Positions 56,833 through 64,000 of a stretch of DNA of 64,000 nucleotides are shown here, in pieces. The notes below the pieces were generated by a model. It searched no databases, had not been told where the DNA came from, and saw only the letters and a program-made list of their open reading frames with translations. The DNA is from an uncultured Pelagibacteraceae bacterium. Lineage in GTDB: Bacteria; Pseudomonadota; Alphaproteobacteria; Pelagibacterales; Pelagibacteraceae. Where the stretch lies: positions 220,010 through 284,009 of the forward strand of contig CACJMB010000001.1 of assembly GCA_902594405.1 (NCBI GenBank), read 5' to 3'. Both the position numbers and the translations under genes were made by a program. The number at the start of each line of letters is the position of its first letter. Position 1 is the first letter of the stretch.

Positions 56833-57916
56833 ATTTTATTCAATTTATAAATCAGACCTTAATATAAGAAACAAAATACTTAGCTCAATAAAAAAGGTTA
56901 TTAACAAAAATAATTTTATTTTAGGGAACGAAGTATATGAATTTGAAAAAAGATTTAGTAGATATTGTGGTTCTAAATATGCTGTATCATGCTCAAATGG
57001 TACTGATGCAATAACACTAGCTTTAATTTCACTAGATTTACCAAAAGACTCAGAAGTTATAATTCCAGCAATGACTTATGCATCAACATTTTATGCAGTT
57101 TTAAATGCAGGTTTAAAGCCTGTTTTGGTTGATATAAATGATAATGATCCCCTAATTAATTTTGAAAATATTCTAAATAAAATCACAAACAAAACTAAAG
57201 CAATCATTCCAGTTCATCTATACGGATCTGTAGTAAATATTCATAAATTGAAAAAAATAATTAATAAAAAAATAATTATCATAGATGATTGTGCTCAAGC
57301 TCACGGTGCATATTATAAAAATAAAAAAAGAGTAGGGGGAGGAAACATTACTAAGATTAGTACATTTAGTCTGTATCCTGGAAAAAATTTAGGAGCATAC
57401 GGAGATGCTGGAATAATTACTACTGATAACAAAAAAATCTACAACAAATTAAAATCAATTAGAAATATTGGTGCTTTAAAAAAATTTAAACATGAAACAA
57501 TAGGTCTAAATAATAGGCTCGATACCTTACAAGCTTCTATATTAATTCACAAACTTAAACAATTAGATAAATTAAACAACAAAAGAAAAAAAATATCACA
57601 ACAATATTTTCAAAAAATTAAGAATTATCAAATAAATTTTTTAAAATATACAAATTACTCTGTTTTCCATCAATTTGTAATTACAGTCAAAAATAGAGAG
57701 AAATTTATTAAGTATATGAGCAAAAAAAAAATTCAGGTTGGAATTCATTATCCACATACAATTAACCAAATGAAGTATTTTAAAAAAATATACGGGAAAA
57801 TTAAATTTAAAAATGCAGAAATTTTGGCTAAAGATTGTGTAAGTTTACCAATTGATCCAATGTTAACCAAGAAAGAGGTAAACTATATAATTAAAATAAT
57901 AAATAATTTTAACTAA
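56825..57916 (+). CDS. DegT/DnrJ/EryC1/StrS-family sugar aminotransferase
   Basis: PLP enzyme adding an amino group to a keto-sugar nucleotide. CSNGTDAITLAL and the PLP-lysine segment FSLYPGKNLGAYGDAG are diagnostic; IIDDCAQAHGA holds the aspartate that touches the cofactor. 363 aa. Directly follows the formyltransferase gene. Its 3' end overlaps the convergent oxidoreductase by 8 bp. Confidence 0.92.
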   Translation: MIKFYSIYKSDLNIRNKILSSIKKVINKNNFILGNEVYEFEKRFSRYCGSKYAVSCSNGTDAITLALISLDLPKDSEVIIPAMTYASTFYAVLNAGLKPVLVDINDNDPLINFENILNKITNKTKAIIPVHLYGSVVNIHKLKKIINKKIIIIDDCAQAHGAYYKNKKRVGGGNITKISTFSLYPGKNLGAYGDAGIITTDNKKIYNKLKSIRNIGALKKFKHETIGLNNRLDTLQASILIHKLKQLDKLNNKRKKISQQYFQKIKNYQINFLKYTNYSVFHQFVITVKNREKFIKYMSKKKIQVGIHYPHTINQMKYFKKIYGKIKFKNAEILAKDCVSLPIDPMLTKKEVNYIIKIINNFN

Positions 57917-58886
57917 TGATTTTGATAATATCCAAGCAAAAATCTCCGTTAGTTAAAGGTTGTTTATTCAACTGAGCCTGTTTTTCAAAATGTTTTAATT
58001 CATTTTTAAGAGTGTCACTTTCTCTTACAAAAATATTTTCTGTTTTACCTTTATAGATTCTTGCTTTATTTGATAAATAATTATTTCTAAATTTAGTTAT
58101 TTTAGGGTAATAGGCATATTTATTAAATATTCTTAATTTATTTCTCACCTCCATCTCATCAAACAAAAGCATTTTTTTTAATCCTATTATTAATATTTTT
58201 CTCTCTTTAGCTGGATTTAACCAACTAGAAATAATTTCACATTTTAAATTACCTATACTTAGATCTATTGTAGTTATGTCTGAAATATTTTTTTTTAAAA
58301 TATTCCTTTTTGTTAAATTTTTTATTTTTATTTTTTTGTTAAATAAAAATTTTAATATGCTAATATCGTGTGAACCCAAATCTACATGAGCATCTATTTC
58401 ATTTCTAATTGGTCCAAGGTTTTTTCTTTGTATTTCGATATATTTTATTTTACCTAATTCTCTATTTTTAATTATAGATTTAATTTTTTTTATATAATTA
58501 TTGTACATATAAATATAGCCACCCATTAGAATTTTATTATTTTGTTTTGCTAATTTAATTAATTCTTTAAGTTTTTTTGTATCTGTAACAATAGGTTTTT
58601 CTACAAAAAGATTTTTTTTAAATGTAAGAATTTTTTTGCCAATTTTGTAATTGACACTTGGATGTGTAGCTAAAATTATATTTTTAATATTTTTGTTTCT
58701 AAGTATTTCATTATAATTATTTGCGATTAAAATTTTTTCTTTAAATTTTTTTTTTAATAATGACGAATTTTCTTTTAATTTATCATAAACAACAATTTTT
58801 TTTTTTGTAATTCTTATTAATGTATTTACAATTATTGAACCCCAGTAGCCCGTTCCAATAACAGCTGTTTTGTGTATATTGTTCAT
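57909..58886 (-). CDS. Gfo/Idh/MocA-family oxidoreductase
   Basis: NAD(P)-dependent sugar dehydrogenase. The Rossmann start is AVIGTGYWGSIIVNTL, and the family lysine motif is VEKPIV, with IDAHVDLGSHDISILKFLF as the catalytic aspartate/histidine region. 325 aa. It may oxidise C3 of a sugar nucleotide before transamination, as WlbA does with WlbE; that link is inference. Opposite strand to the other sugar genes. Confidence 0.85.
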   Translation of the reverse strand: MNNIHKTAVIGTGYWGSIIVNTLIRITKKKIVVYDKLKENSSLLKKKFKEKILIANNYNEILRNKNIKNIILATHPSVNYKIGKKILTFKKNLFVEKPIVTDTKKLKELIKLAKQNNKILMGGYIYMYNNYIKKIKSIIKNRELGKIKYIEIQRKNLGPIRNEIDAHVDLGSHDISILKFLFNKKIKIKNLTKRNILKKNISDITTIDLSIGNLKCEIISSWLNPAKERKILIIGLKKMLLFDEMEVRNKLRIFNKYAYYPKITKFRNNYLSNKARIYKGKTENIFVRESDTLKNELKHFEKQAQLNKQPLTNGDFCLDIIKIIS

Positions 58887-58925
58887 GTCTAATATTCTTA
58901 TAAATGATATTCTTAATAATGAGGA

Positions 58926-59879
58926 TTAAATTTTTATTTTACTTAATGCATTATTCTTAAATATATTTGCCTCCCTTATGTATCTTCTAACCATCTGTGT
59001 AGTTTTGTGACCAGTCATTGCCATAATACTTCGTTCATCAGCACCAGACTCTGCTGCAACAGTTGCAAACCCTGATCTTAAACTATGACCTGCAAAATTT
59101 TTATTTTCTATACCTGCAATATTTAAATATTCTTTAATTAATAATACAACTGATTGATCAGTTAATCTTTTTTCAGTTAATGATGATCCTTTAGAAAATC
59201 TTCTAAAAATTGGTCCAGATTTAATTTTAGAAATTTCTAACCATTTTTTAAGATTAACAATTGGACAGTAGGTTTCATTAGTAAAATAGGGGAGTCCTTT
59301 AAGCATCCCTTCACCAAATTGGTCGGTTTTTGATCTTTTAATAGTGATTTTGACACCTTCAGGTACAAATTCTAAATCTTCATGGTCAATTGAAATTAGC
59401 TCAGTTCTTCTAAAACCACCTCCAAAGCCAATTAAGATTATTGTCTTGTCTCTTAACTTTTTTATTTCCTGAATTTTTTGTTCATCTATTACATTAATTA
59501 ATGATTTTAAATGATTGATTAAAATAGGTTTTTTGCCTTTTTGAATGCTTCCTTTTACTCTTTTGATTCCCATTAAGTTTTCAACAATTATTGGATGTTT
59601 TGTATCTAGATAATACCCTTTTAGTTTATGAACCATGCTAATTGACACCAGTCTTCTTCTTAAAGTGCTTATTTTAGAATTTTTAGAAAGATGAGTAAGG
59701 TACAAAGAAACTATTTTAGGCTCTGATGGTAAAGAATTTAAACCATGTTTAGCACAAAAAGCTCCAAAATCTTTAAAGTCTGATTTATAAGCTCTTAACG
59801 TGTTATTTGCTTTAGAGCTTTTGAGGTTATTTAGAGTTGCCTCATGAAGTGATTTTAGGTCTGTTGTTAGTTCACTCAT
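58926..59879 (-). CDS. Tyrosine recombinase (phage integrase family)
   Basis: 317 aa with an N-terminal SAM-like core-binding domain (about 10-100). The catalytic set is complete: R157 (GGGFRRTEL), K184 (RSKTDQ), H265 and R268 (GHSLRSGFA), H291 (GHKTT) and Y300 (VRRYIREAN). It resembles chromosomal or island integrases more than XerC/XerD, but a Xer role cannot be ruled out. Its start lies 4 bp from a nested palindrome. Confidence 0.88.
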   Translation of the reverse strand: MSELTTDLKSLHEATLNNLKSSKANNTLRAYKSDFKDFGAFCAKHGLNSLPSEPKIVSLYLTHLSKNSKISTLRRRLVSISMVHKLKGYYLDTKHPIIVENLMGIKRVKGSIQKGKKPILINHLKSLINVIDEQKIQEIKKLRDKTIILIGFGGGFRRTELISIDHEDLEFVPEGVKITIKRSKTDQFGEGMLKGLPYFTNETYCPIVNLKKWLEISKIKSGPIFRRFSKGSSLTEKRLTDQSVVLLIKEYLNIAGIENKNFAGHSLRSGFATVAAESGADERSIMAMTGHKTTQMVRRYIREANIFKNNALSKIKI

Positions 59880-59882
59880 ATT

Positions 59883-59925
59883 ATTACTATTGATAACAAT
59901 TAATTATCATTAGTAATATACTAAT
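59883..59925. repeat. Nested palindromes between the recombinase and RDD genes
   Basis: ATTACTATTGATAA (59883-59896) and TTATCATTAGTAAT (59904-59917) are inverted with one mismatch and a 7-bp spacer. A perfect palindrome of two 7-bp arms around ATA (59909-59925) overlaps the right arm. It may be a recombinase core site or an operator. Confidence 0.6.
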
Positions 59926-59959
59926 GGATTTTCAAAGTCAAATAAAATAAATACTAAAA

Positions 59960-60451
59960 ATGTCTATAGGATATTGGCAATTAGGAATACTTATATTGCT
60001 TTTTTTTCCATCATTAATAGCCTTAATATTATGTTTACTATTAATTAAGAAAAAAAATTACAAAAAGCTTCCAAAAAATAAGATCTATGCAGGATTTTGG
60101 CATCGTTTTTTAGCATATTTGATTGATTTTATAATCTTGGCAATTATTTATTTTGTGCTGGCTTTAATACCTGTAATTGGGTGGATAATTGGAATTTTCT
60201 TTGGATGGCTTTATTTTGCTATTCAACACTCATCATCAAAAAGATCTACTTTCGGAATGAGAGCGTTAGATATTACAATTAATGATGAAAATCATGATAA
60301 AATAGGATTTTGGAGAGCCACTGGAAACTACTTAGTGGTTGGAATATCTGCCATTATCCTTTTTATTGGTCTTTTAATGATAGCTTTTACCTCAAGAAAA
60401 CAAGGTTTACACAATCTAGTATCTAGAACTATTCACTTAAAAGACAAATAA
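59960..60451 (+). CDS. RDD-family membrane protein
   Basis: 163 aa with about four hydrophobic segments. AGFWHRFLAYLIDFIILAIIYF carries the conserved Arg and Asp that name the family; SKRSTFGMRALDITI is also typical. Function not established. Overlaps the next gene by one base and is divergent from the recombinase. Confidence 0.85.
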   Translation: MSIGYWQLGILILLFFPSLIALILCLLLIKKKNYKKLPKNKIYAGFWHRFLAYLIDFIILAIIYFVLALIPVIGWIIGIFFGWLYFAIQHSSSKRSTFGMRALDITINDENHDKIGFWRATGNYLVVGISAIILFIGLLMIAFTSRKQGLHNLVSRTIHLKDK

Positions 60452-60726
60452 TGTTTTTAAAAGGCACTAAATTTCAGCAAAAAGTTTGGAATTATCTTAA
60501 AAAAATACCAAAAGGTAAGGTAAAAACCTATAAAGAAGTTGCTGAAGCAATTGGAATGCCAAAAGCTGCAAGAGCTGTAGCTAATGCATGTGGAAAAAAC
60601 CCTTATGCCCCCAAAATACCATGTCATAGAGTAATTCGGTCCGATGGAGGCCTTGGTGGATACTCAGGGAGAGGTGGAATTAAGACAAAGCTGCGTTTAT
60701 TGAGATCTGAAAAAGTTGATATTTAG
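60451..60726 (+). CDS. Single-domain MGMT-like protein (O6-alkylguanine-DNA alkyltransferase family)
   Basis: 91 aa covering only the C-terminal DNA-binding/active-site domain. The reactive-cysteine motif is present as KIPCHRVIRSDGGLGGYSG, and the helix-turn-helix arginine finger region reads MPKAARAVANACGKNP. Alkyltransferase-like proteins usually have Trp for the cysteine; here Cys is kept, so it may still repair by itself. Confidence 0.88.
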   Translation: MFLKGTKFQQKVWNYLKKIPKGKVKTYKEVAEAIGMPKAARAVANACGKNPYAPKIPCHRVIRSDGGLGGYSGRGGIKTKLRLLRSEKVDI

Positions 60727-60751
60727 TGGCTTTTTTGACCTATTTTATCGT

Positions 60752-60780
60752 AAAAAACATCAGTAAAATCAATGTTTTTT
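60752..60780 (+). terminator. A/T hairpin after the MGMT-like gene, possible terminator
   Basis: AAAAAACAT (60752-60760) and ATGTTTTTT (60772-60780) pair around an 11-nt loop, 25 bp after the stop. The stem has only one G-C pair, so it is weak; the T-run is part of the stem. Confidence 0.45.
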
Positions 60781-61273
60781 CATTATTTAAGCGTATTTTA
60801 GTATGAATAGTGTTATGCACCCTTCAGTTGTACTATATATCGAGATATAACAAAATAAAGCACCTCTATGGCCGTTTAAAACACATATTCTATAACTGCA
60901 TTGCTCTAGTTTTCAATGATATCAATGCTAATTTAATGTCCAAAATCTCATCAATTTTATCTGAATTTCTACTACCCTACTCATCTTTTTTAAAATTTAT
61001 TCCAATTATATGAATTCAAAACCCTTAAAAACCCCTGATATTAAACAATTTTGATGCATAATGCTGTTTTTACATTTTTATACTTGTCATATTTCCCTTT
61101 TTTCACTCTTAAGTATTGAAATTACTCCTTTAATTTTTGATATATTTAATTTTTTTTTAATAATAATATGTTATTATATAATTTATTAAATAATAAAATT
61201 ATTTAATGATTACAATTCTTTATAATTATATATTAATGTAATAGATTATATAATAGTACTTATTTATTTACTA
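60781..61273. other. Intergenic stretch without a supported gene
   Basis: No coding frame of good quality. A 67-codon GTG-started frame at 60810-61013 has no ribosome-binding site and no recognised motif. The first 300 bp look less A/T-extreme than surrounding gaps and contain a bulged inverted repeat (TTGT.TATAT / ATATAACAA near 60827-60852). From about 61140 to 61270 the sequence is almost pure A/T with many TTATA-type words. Nothing matches tmRNA, RNase P, SRP or 6S as far as can be read. Confidence 0.6.
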
Positions 61274-62125
61274 TTATTTAGGCTTAGTGCGCAAATATTC
61301 TCTTCTAGAAATGTATAATCCACTAAGAACAATAATGAACAGTCCTAAATATGTCCAATTATCAGGTAGCTCATGGAAGAAATAGTAGCTAATCAGTATA
61401 TTTGTAATAATCTCTGTATAGCCCAAAGGGGCTAATTTAGAGGCATCAGCGTATTTGAGTGATAATATAAGGAAAAGATGTGCTACAGAGGCTATAAGGC
61501 CGATTAAAGCCATTAAAATCCATTGATTTGAAGTAGGATTAACCCAAACAGAAGGCATAAATAGACTAATAATGATGGTTCCTATCAAACCTGAGAGTAA
61601 AAGCGTTAAGAGTGGATTATCAGAGGTGCTGAGCTTTCTTGTGATTATAAGGTAAAATCCATAGCAAATTCCATTACCTAAAGCTGCCATTGTAGCCAAG
61701 TTAAGCTCAATAAAACCAGGTCTAATTACAATTAAAGTTCCAATAAATCCTAATGATACAGCAGTCCATCTTTTCAGCCCTACTTTCTCATTTAAAAAAA
61801 ATGGAGATAAGGCTGTAACGCAAATTGGAGCCACAAAAGCTAAGGTTAAAGCTTTTGGAAGAGAAATTTCGGATATTGCATAAAAAAATAAGTAAGTAGA
61901 AAAAACAAAAATTAATCCTCTTATTAATTGAAGTGTTGGTTTTTTTGTCCAAACTAATGATTGTCTATAAAAGATAAGCATTAAGGATAACGTAAAAACT
62001 ACAGTAAAAAAATATCTAGCCCATGTAATCTGCAATACGTCCATAGATGAGCTTAAATACTTAGCAAAAGCATCCATAACAGGAACAATCATCCAAGCAG
62101 ATGCGTTTAAAATTATAGCCTTCAT
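61274..62125 (-). CDS. EamA-family transporter
   Basis: 283 aa with about ten helices and two EamA repeats. Hints are SLPKALTLAFVAPICVTALSPFFLNEKVGLKRWTAV in the first half and APLGYTEIITNILISYYFFHELPDNWTYLG in the second. Substrate unknown. Co-directional with the AEC gene, 16 bp behind it. Confidence 0.88.
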   Translation of the reverse strand: MKAIILNASAWMIVPVMDAFAKYLSSSMDVLQITWARYFFTVVFTLSLMLIFYRQSLVWTKKPTLQLIRGLIFVFSTYLFFYAISEISLPKALTLAFVAPICVTALSPFFLNEKVGLKRWTAVSLGFIGTLIVIRPGFIELNLATMAALGNGICYGFYLIITRKLSTSDNPLLTLLLSGLIGTIIISLFMPSVWVNPTSNQWILMALIGLIASVAHLFLILSLKYADASKLAPLGYTEIITNILISYYFFHELPDNWTYLGLFIIVLSGLYISRREYLRTKPK

Positions 62126-62141
62126 AAAAGAAGGATATCTC

Positions 62142-63044
62142 TTAATAGAAGTATTTTAAAGCAAAGAATACAACAAGCGGAACTGTGATAAACGACATTA
62201 ATGTAGAGACAACAATGGTGCTCGCGATGTTATCAACTATTTCCTTAGGTGAATACATTGAACCAATAAGATAATTTAATATTGCACTAGGCATGGCAGA
62301 TTGAATTAATATAACACCCGCACCAAATCCTGATAAATCAAAATATATTATTATGATAAAACCAATTATTGGACCAATTATTACTCTTCCAATTGAAGAA
62401 ATTATTGAGTTAGTTAGAGAAAATACTTTTAACTTTGTTAATGCTATACCTAAAGACATAAGTATTAAAACAATAGCAGTATAAGTTAACAGCTCAGTAA
62501 GATTAATGATAGCCTTTGGCATTTCTAGATCAAAATACAAAAAACCAACAGAAAAAATTATTGCATAAAAAGGTGGATTTTTAATCAAAATTTTAAAATC
62601 AAATTTTCTATCAGCAAGAAAAACACCAAGAGTAAAGTGTAGTAAAATGATTAATGAAGATATAGATGCAGCAATACCAAGGCCTTGAGAACCATACGCA
62701 AAAAGACATATCGGTATGCCCATATTCCCATTATTTGGCAAGATAAAAACTGGTACCTCTCTTATGATGTCTTTAGTTTTTAATAAGTATAAAATTATTA
62801 TTCCAGTTAAAGTAAAGCCAATAATTGCTATTAAGTAATAAATAAAATAACTAGCATAAATATCAAAAGATATACCGGTTGAGGTTATAGCGTAAATAAC
62901 CATTGCTGGTGTACCTACATTTGAAGCAAAACTGGTTATAAAAGAGTTATCAAAGTTTGGATTTTTTTTACCTAAGTAGTATCCAATACCAACTATAAAA
63001 AAAACTGGAAATAAAACTTCAAAAAGTTTTAAATAAATTTCCAT
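62142..63044 (-). CDS. AEC-family (auxin efflux carrier-like) transporter
   Basis: 300 aa with ten predicted helices. LPNNGNMGIPICLFAYG holds the N-x-G-N-x-G stretch that marks the family, and MSLGIALTKLKVFS follows. Bacterial members move dicarboxylates or other small anions. It overlaps the stop of hom by one base, so it is co-transcribed with it. Confidence 0.88.
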   Translation of the reverse strand: MEIYLKLFEVLFPVFFIVGIGYYLGKKNPNFDNSFITSFASNVGTPAMVIYAITSTGISFDIYASYFIYYLIAIIGFTLTGIIILYLLKTKDIIREVPVFILPNNGNMGIPICLFAYGSQGLGIAASISSLIILLHFTLGVFLADRKFDFKILIKNPPFYAIIFSVGFLYFDLEMPKAIINLTELLTYTAIVLILMSLGIALTKLKVFSLTNSIISSIGRVIIGPIIGFIIIIYFDLSGFGAGVILIQSAMPSAILNYLIGSMYSPKEIVDNIASTIVVSTLMSFITVPLVVFFALKYFY

Positions 63045-64000
63045 TAACCAAGCAATCTAATTAAAGTTGGTGTTTTTAATATATTTTTATTTTTCTTAAA
63101 TATCGATAAGCAATTATGGCAGTTAATTTCCGATGTTTTATGTGTAATTATAACAATTGTTGCTTTGTTGTTTTTCTTATCAGGTGTCTGAATCAATCTT
63201 TTTACAGATATTTTATATTTAGCTAGACGATTAGTTATTTGTGATAATACGCCGGGTTTATCTTTTACTTCAAACCTTAAATATAATGAATTAACGTAAT
63301 TGTTTAGATTGTATGGTTTTAAAGATTTAAGCTTTGAAACAGTAACACCAAAAGGTTTCTTTATATTACCACGTAAAATGGATAACAAATCAGAAAGCAA
63401 TGATGATGATGTCGGGCCAGGTCCTGCTCCTTCACCTTGTAATACACTTTCACCAACTGGTTTACCTTGCAGGATAACTGCATTCATTACACCATTTACA
63501 TTACCTATATAGGATTTTTTACTAACTAAGCATGGATGAACAGTCTCAAAAAGATGATTATTCTTTAACTCAGAAATACCAAGAAGCTTTATTCTTAAAT
63601 CTAATTGATTTGCAATTTTAATATCTTTCAATTCTATTTTTTCTATTCCTTCCATTAAGCATTTATATTTTGAAATTTTACTATTAAAAGCTAAAGCAGA
63701 CAAAATTCTTACTTTAGCAAATGCATCAAAACCGTTTAGGTCTAATTTAGGATTACCAGGTTCAGCATAACCTAGCATCTGTGCTTTTTTTAAAACATCT
63801 GCAAAATTCTCATTCGAATTTTCCATTTCAGTCAAAATGTAATTTGAAGTGCCGTTAAGAATTCCATAAACCTTTGATATTTTATTTGTTGCTAATCCTT
63901 CTTTAATAGATCTTAATATTGGAATACCCCCAGCAACTGAAGCTTCAAATTCCAAATTAACTTTATTTTTTTCTGCAAGTTTTGCTAACTCATTCCCGTG
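63044..64000 (-). CDS. hom: Homoserine dehydrogenase, C-terminal part (cut by window edge)
   Basis: Reduces aspartate semialdehyde to homoserine for threonine and methionine. The frame stays open to base 64000, so the N-terminal NAD domain lies outside. Visible are HGNELAKLAEKNKVN, FEASVAGGIPILRSI, GILNGTSNYILTEM and AEPGNPKLDLNGFDAFAK, then a C-terminal ACT domain (YLRFEVKDKPGVLSQITNRLAKYKISVKRLIQ). About 318 of the usual 430 residues are present. Confidence 0.95.
   Translation of the reverse strand, partial: HGNELAKLAEKNKVNLEFEASVAGGIPILRSIKEGLATNKISKVYGILNGTSNYILTEMENSNENFADVLKKAQMLGYAEPGNPKLDLNGFDAFAKVRILSALAFNSKISKYKCLMEGIEKIELKDIKIANQLDLRIKLLGISELKNNHLFETVHPCLVSKKSYIGNVNGVMNAVILQGKPVGESVLQGEGAGPGPTSSSLLSDLLSILRGNIKKPFGVTVSKLKSLKPYNLNNYVNSLYLRFEVKDKPGVLSQITNRLAKYKISVKRLIQTPDKKNNKATIVIITHKTSEINCHNCLSIFKKNKNILKTPTLIRLLG

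Noticed and set aside
60810..61013. 67-codon frame in the 547-bp gap
   Set aside because: It needs a GTG start, has no ribosome-binding site and no recognisable feature.
61140..61270. Replication-origin-like A/T region
   Set aside because: No DnaA boxes (TTATCCACA-like), dnaA, parA or other origin markers are seen nearby.
53646..61273. Duplicate of the tRNA-Glu 3' end as the far att site of an island
   Set aside because: No second copy of the tRNA 3' sequence is visible near the recombinase or in the 547-bp gap, so classic tRNA-site integration is not supported.

Overview
The window looks like a piece of a SAR11-type (Pelagibacterales, 'Candidatus Pelagibacter'-like) alphaproteobacterial chromosome. 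The evidence is the very A+T-rich sequence, the extreme compaction (most neighbours overlap or lie within 10 bp), and alphaproteobacterial gene content such as the NDUFS4-like complex I subunit, SdhE, the long PstC/PstA forms and the AqpS-ArsC pair. No rRNA, CRISPR array, IS element or prophage is visible. The species call is inference, not a database result.

Region 1 (1-11400) is phosphate and arsenate handling: the end of ilvD, manC, then phoR-pstS-pstC-pstA-pstB-phoU-phoB. A convergent three-gene unit (small membrane protein, ArsC-type arsenate reductase, aquaglyceroporin) and a PhyH-type dioxygenase follow. Three promoters share one architecture: two 7-bp half-sites in an 11-bp period, then exactly 10 bp, then a -10 hexamer. 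They lie before pstS, before pstC and before the arsenate unit, so the detoxification unit is probably in the Pho regulon. A strong terminator separates pstS from pstCAB.

Region 2 (11400-14600) is zinc uptake: znuA with a His/Asp-rich repeat, divergent from znuC-znuB-zur. Two Zur-type palindromes fill the shared promoter.

Region 3 (14600-53600) is core housekeeping: an Ldh-family dehydrogenase, xth, an A-type Fe-S carrier, then dgt-argS-nagZ-scpAB-tatABC-serS-yajC-secDF. After these come uvrA, ssb-gyrA-coaD-ppi-tgt, tRNA-Lys, an M48 protease, a DUF502 protein, recG, sdhE and tRNA-Ser. A nine-gene overlapping run follows (rarD to an MBL hydrolase), then glutathione peroxidase, nhaA, tRNA-Pro, NDUFS4, an SbmA/BacA-like protein, glpX and tRNA-Glu.

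Region 4 (53600-61270) is the accessory part. Directly after tRNA-Glu come a GIY-YIG protein, a 697-aa double glycosyltransferase, a formyltransferase, a DegT/DnrJ aminotransferase and a Gfo/Idh/MocA dehydrogenase, together suggesting a formamido-sugar surface glycan. A tyrosine recombinase with nested palindromes at its 5' end, an RDD protein, an MGMT-like protein and a 547-bp non-coding stretch follow. Region 5 (61270-64000) holds two transporters and the 3' part of homoserine dehydrogenase.
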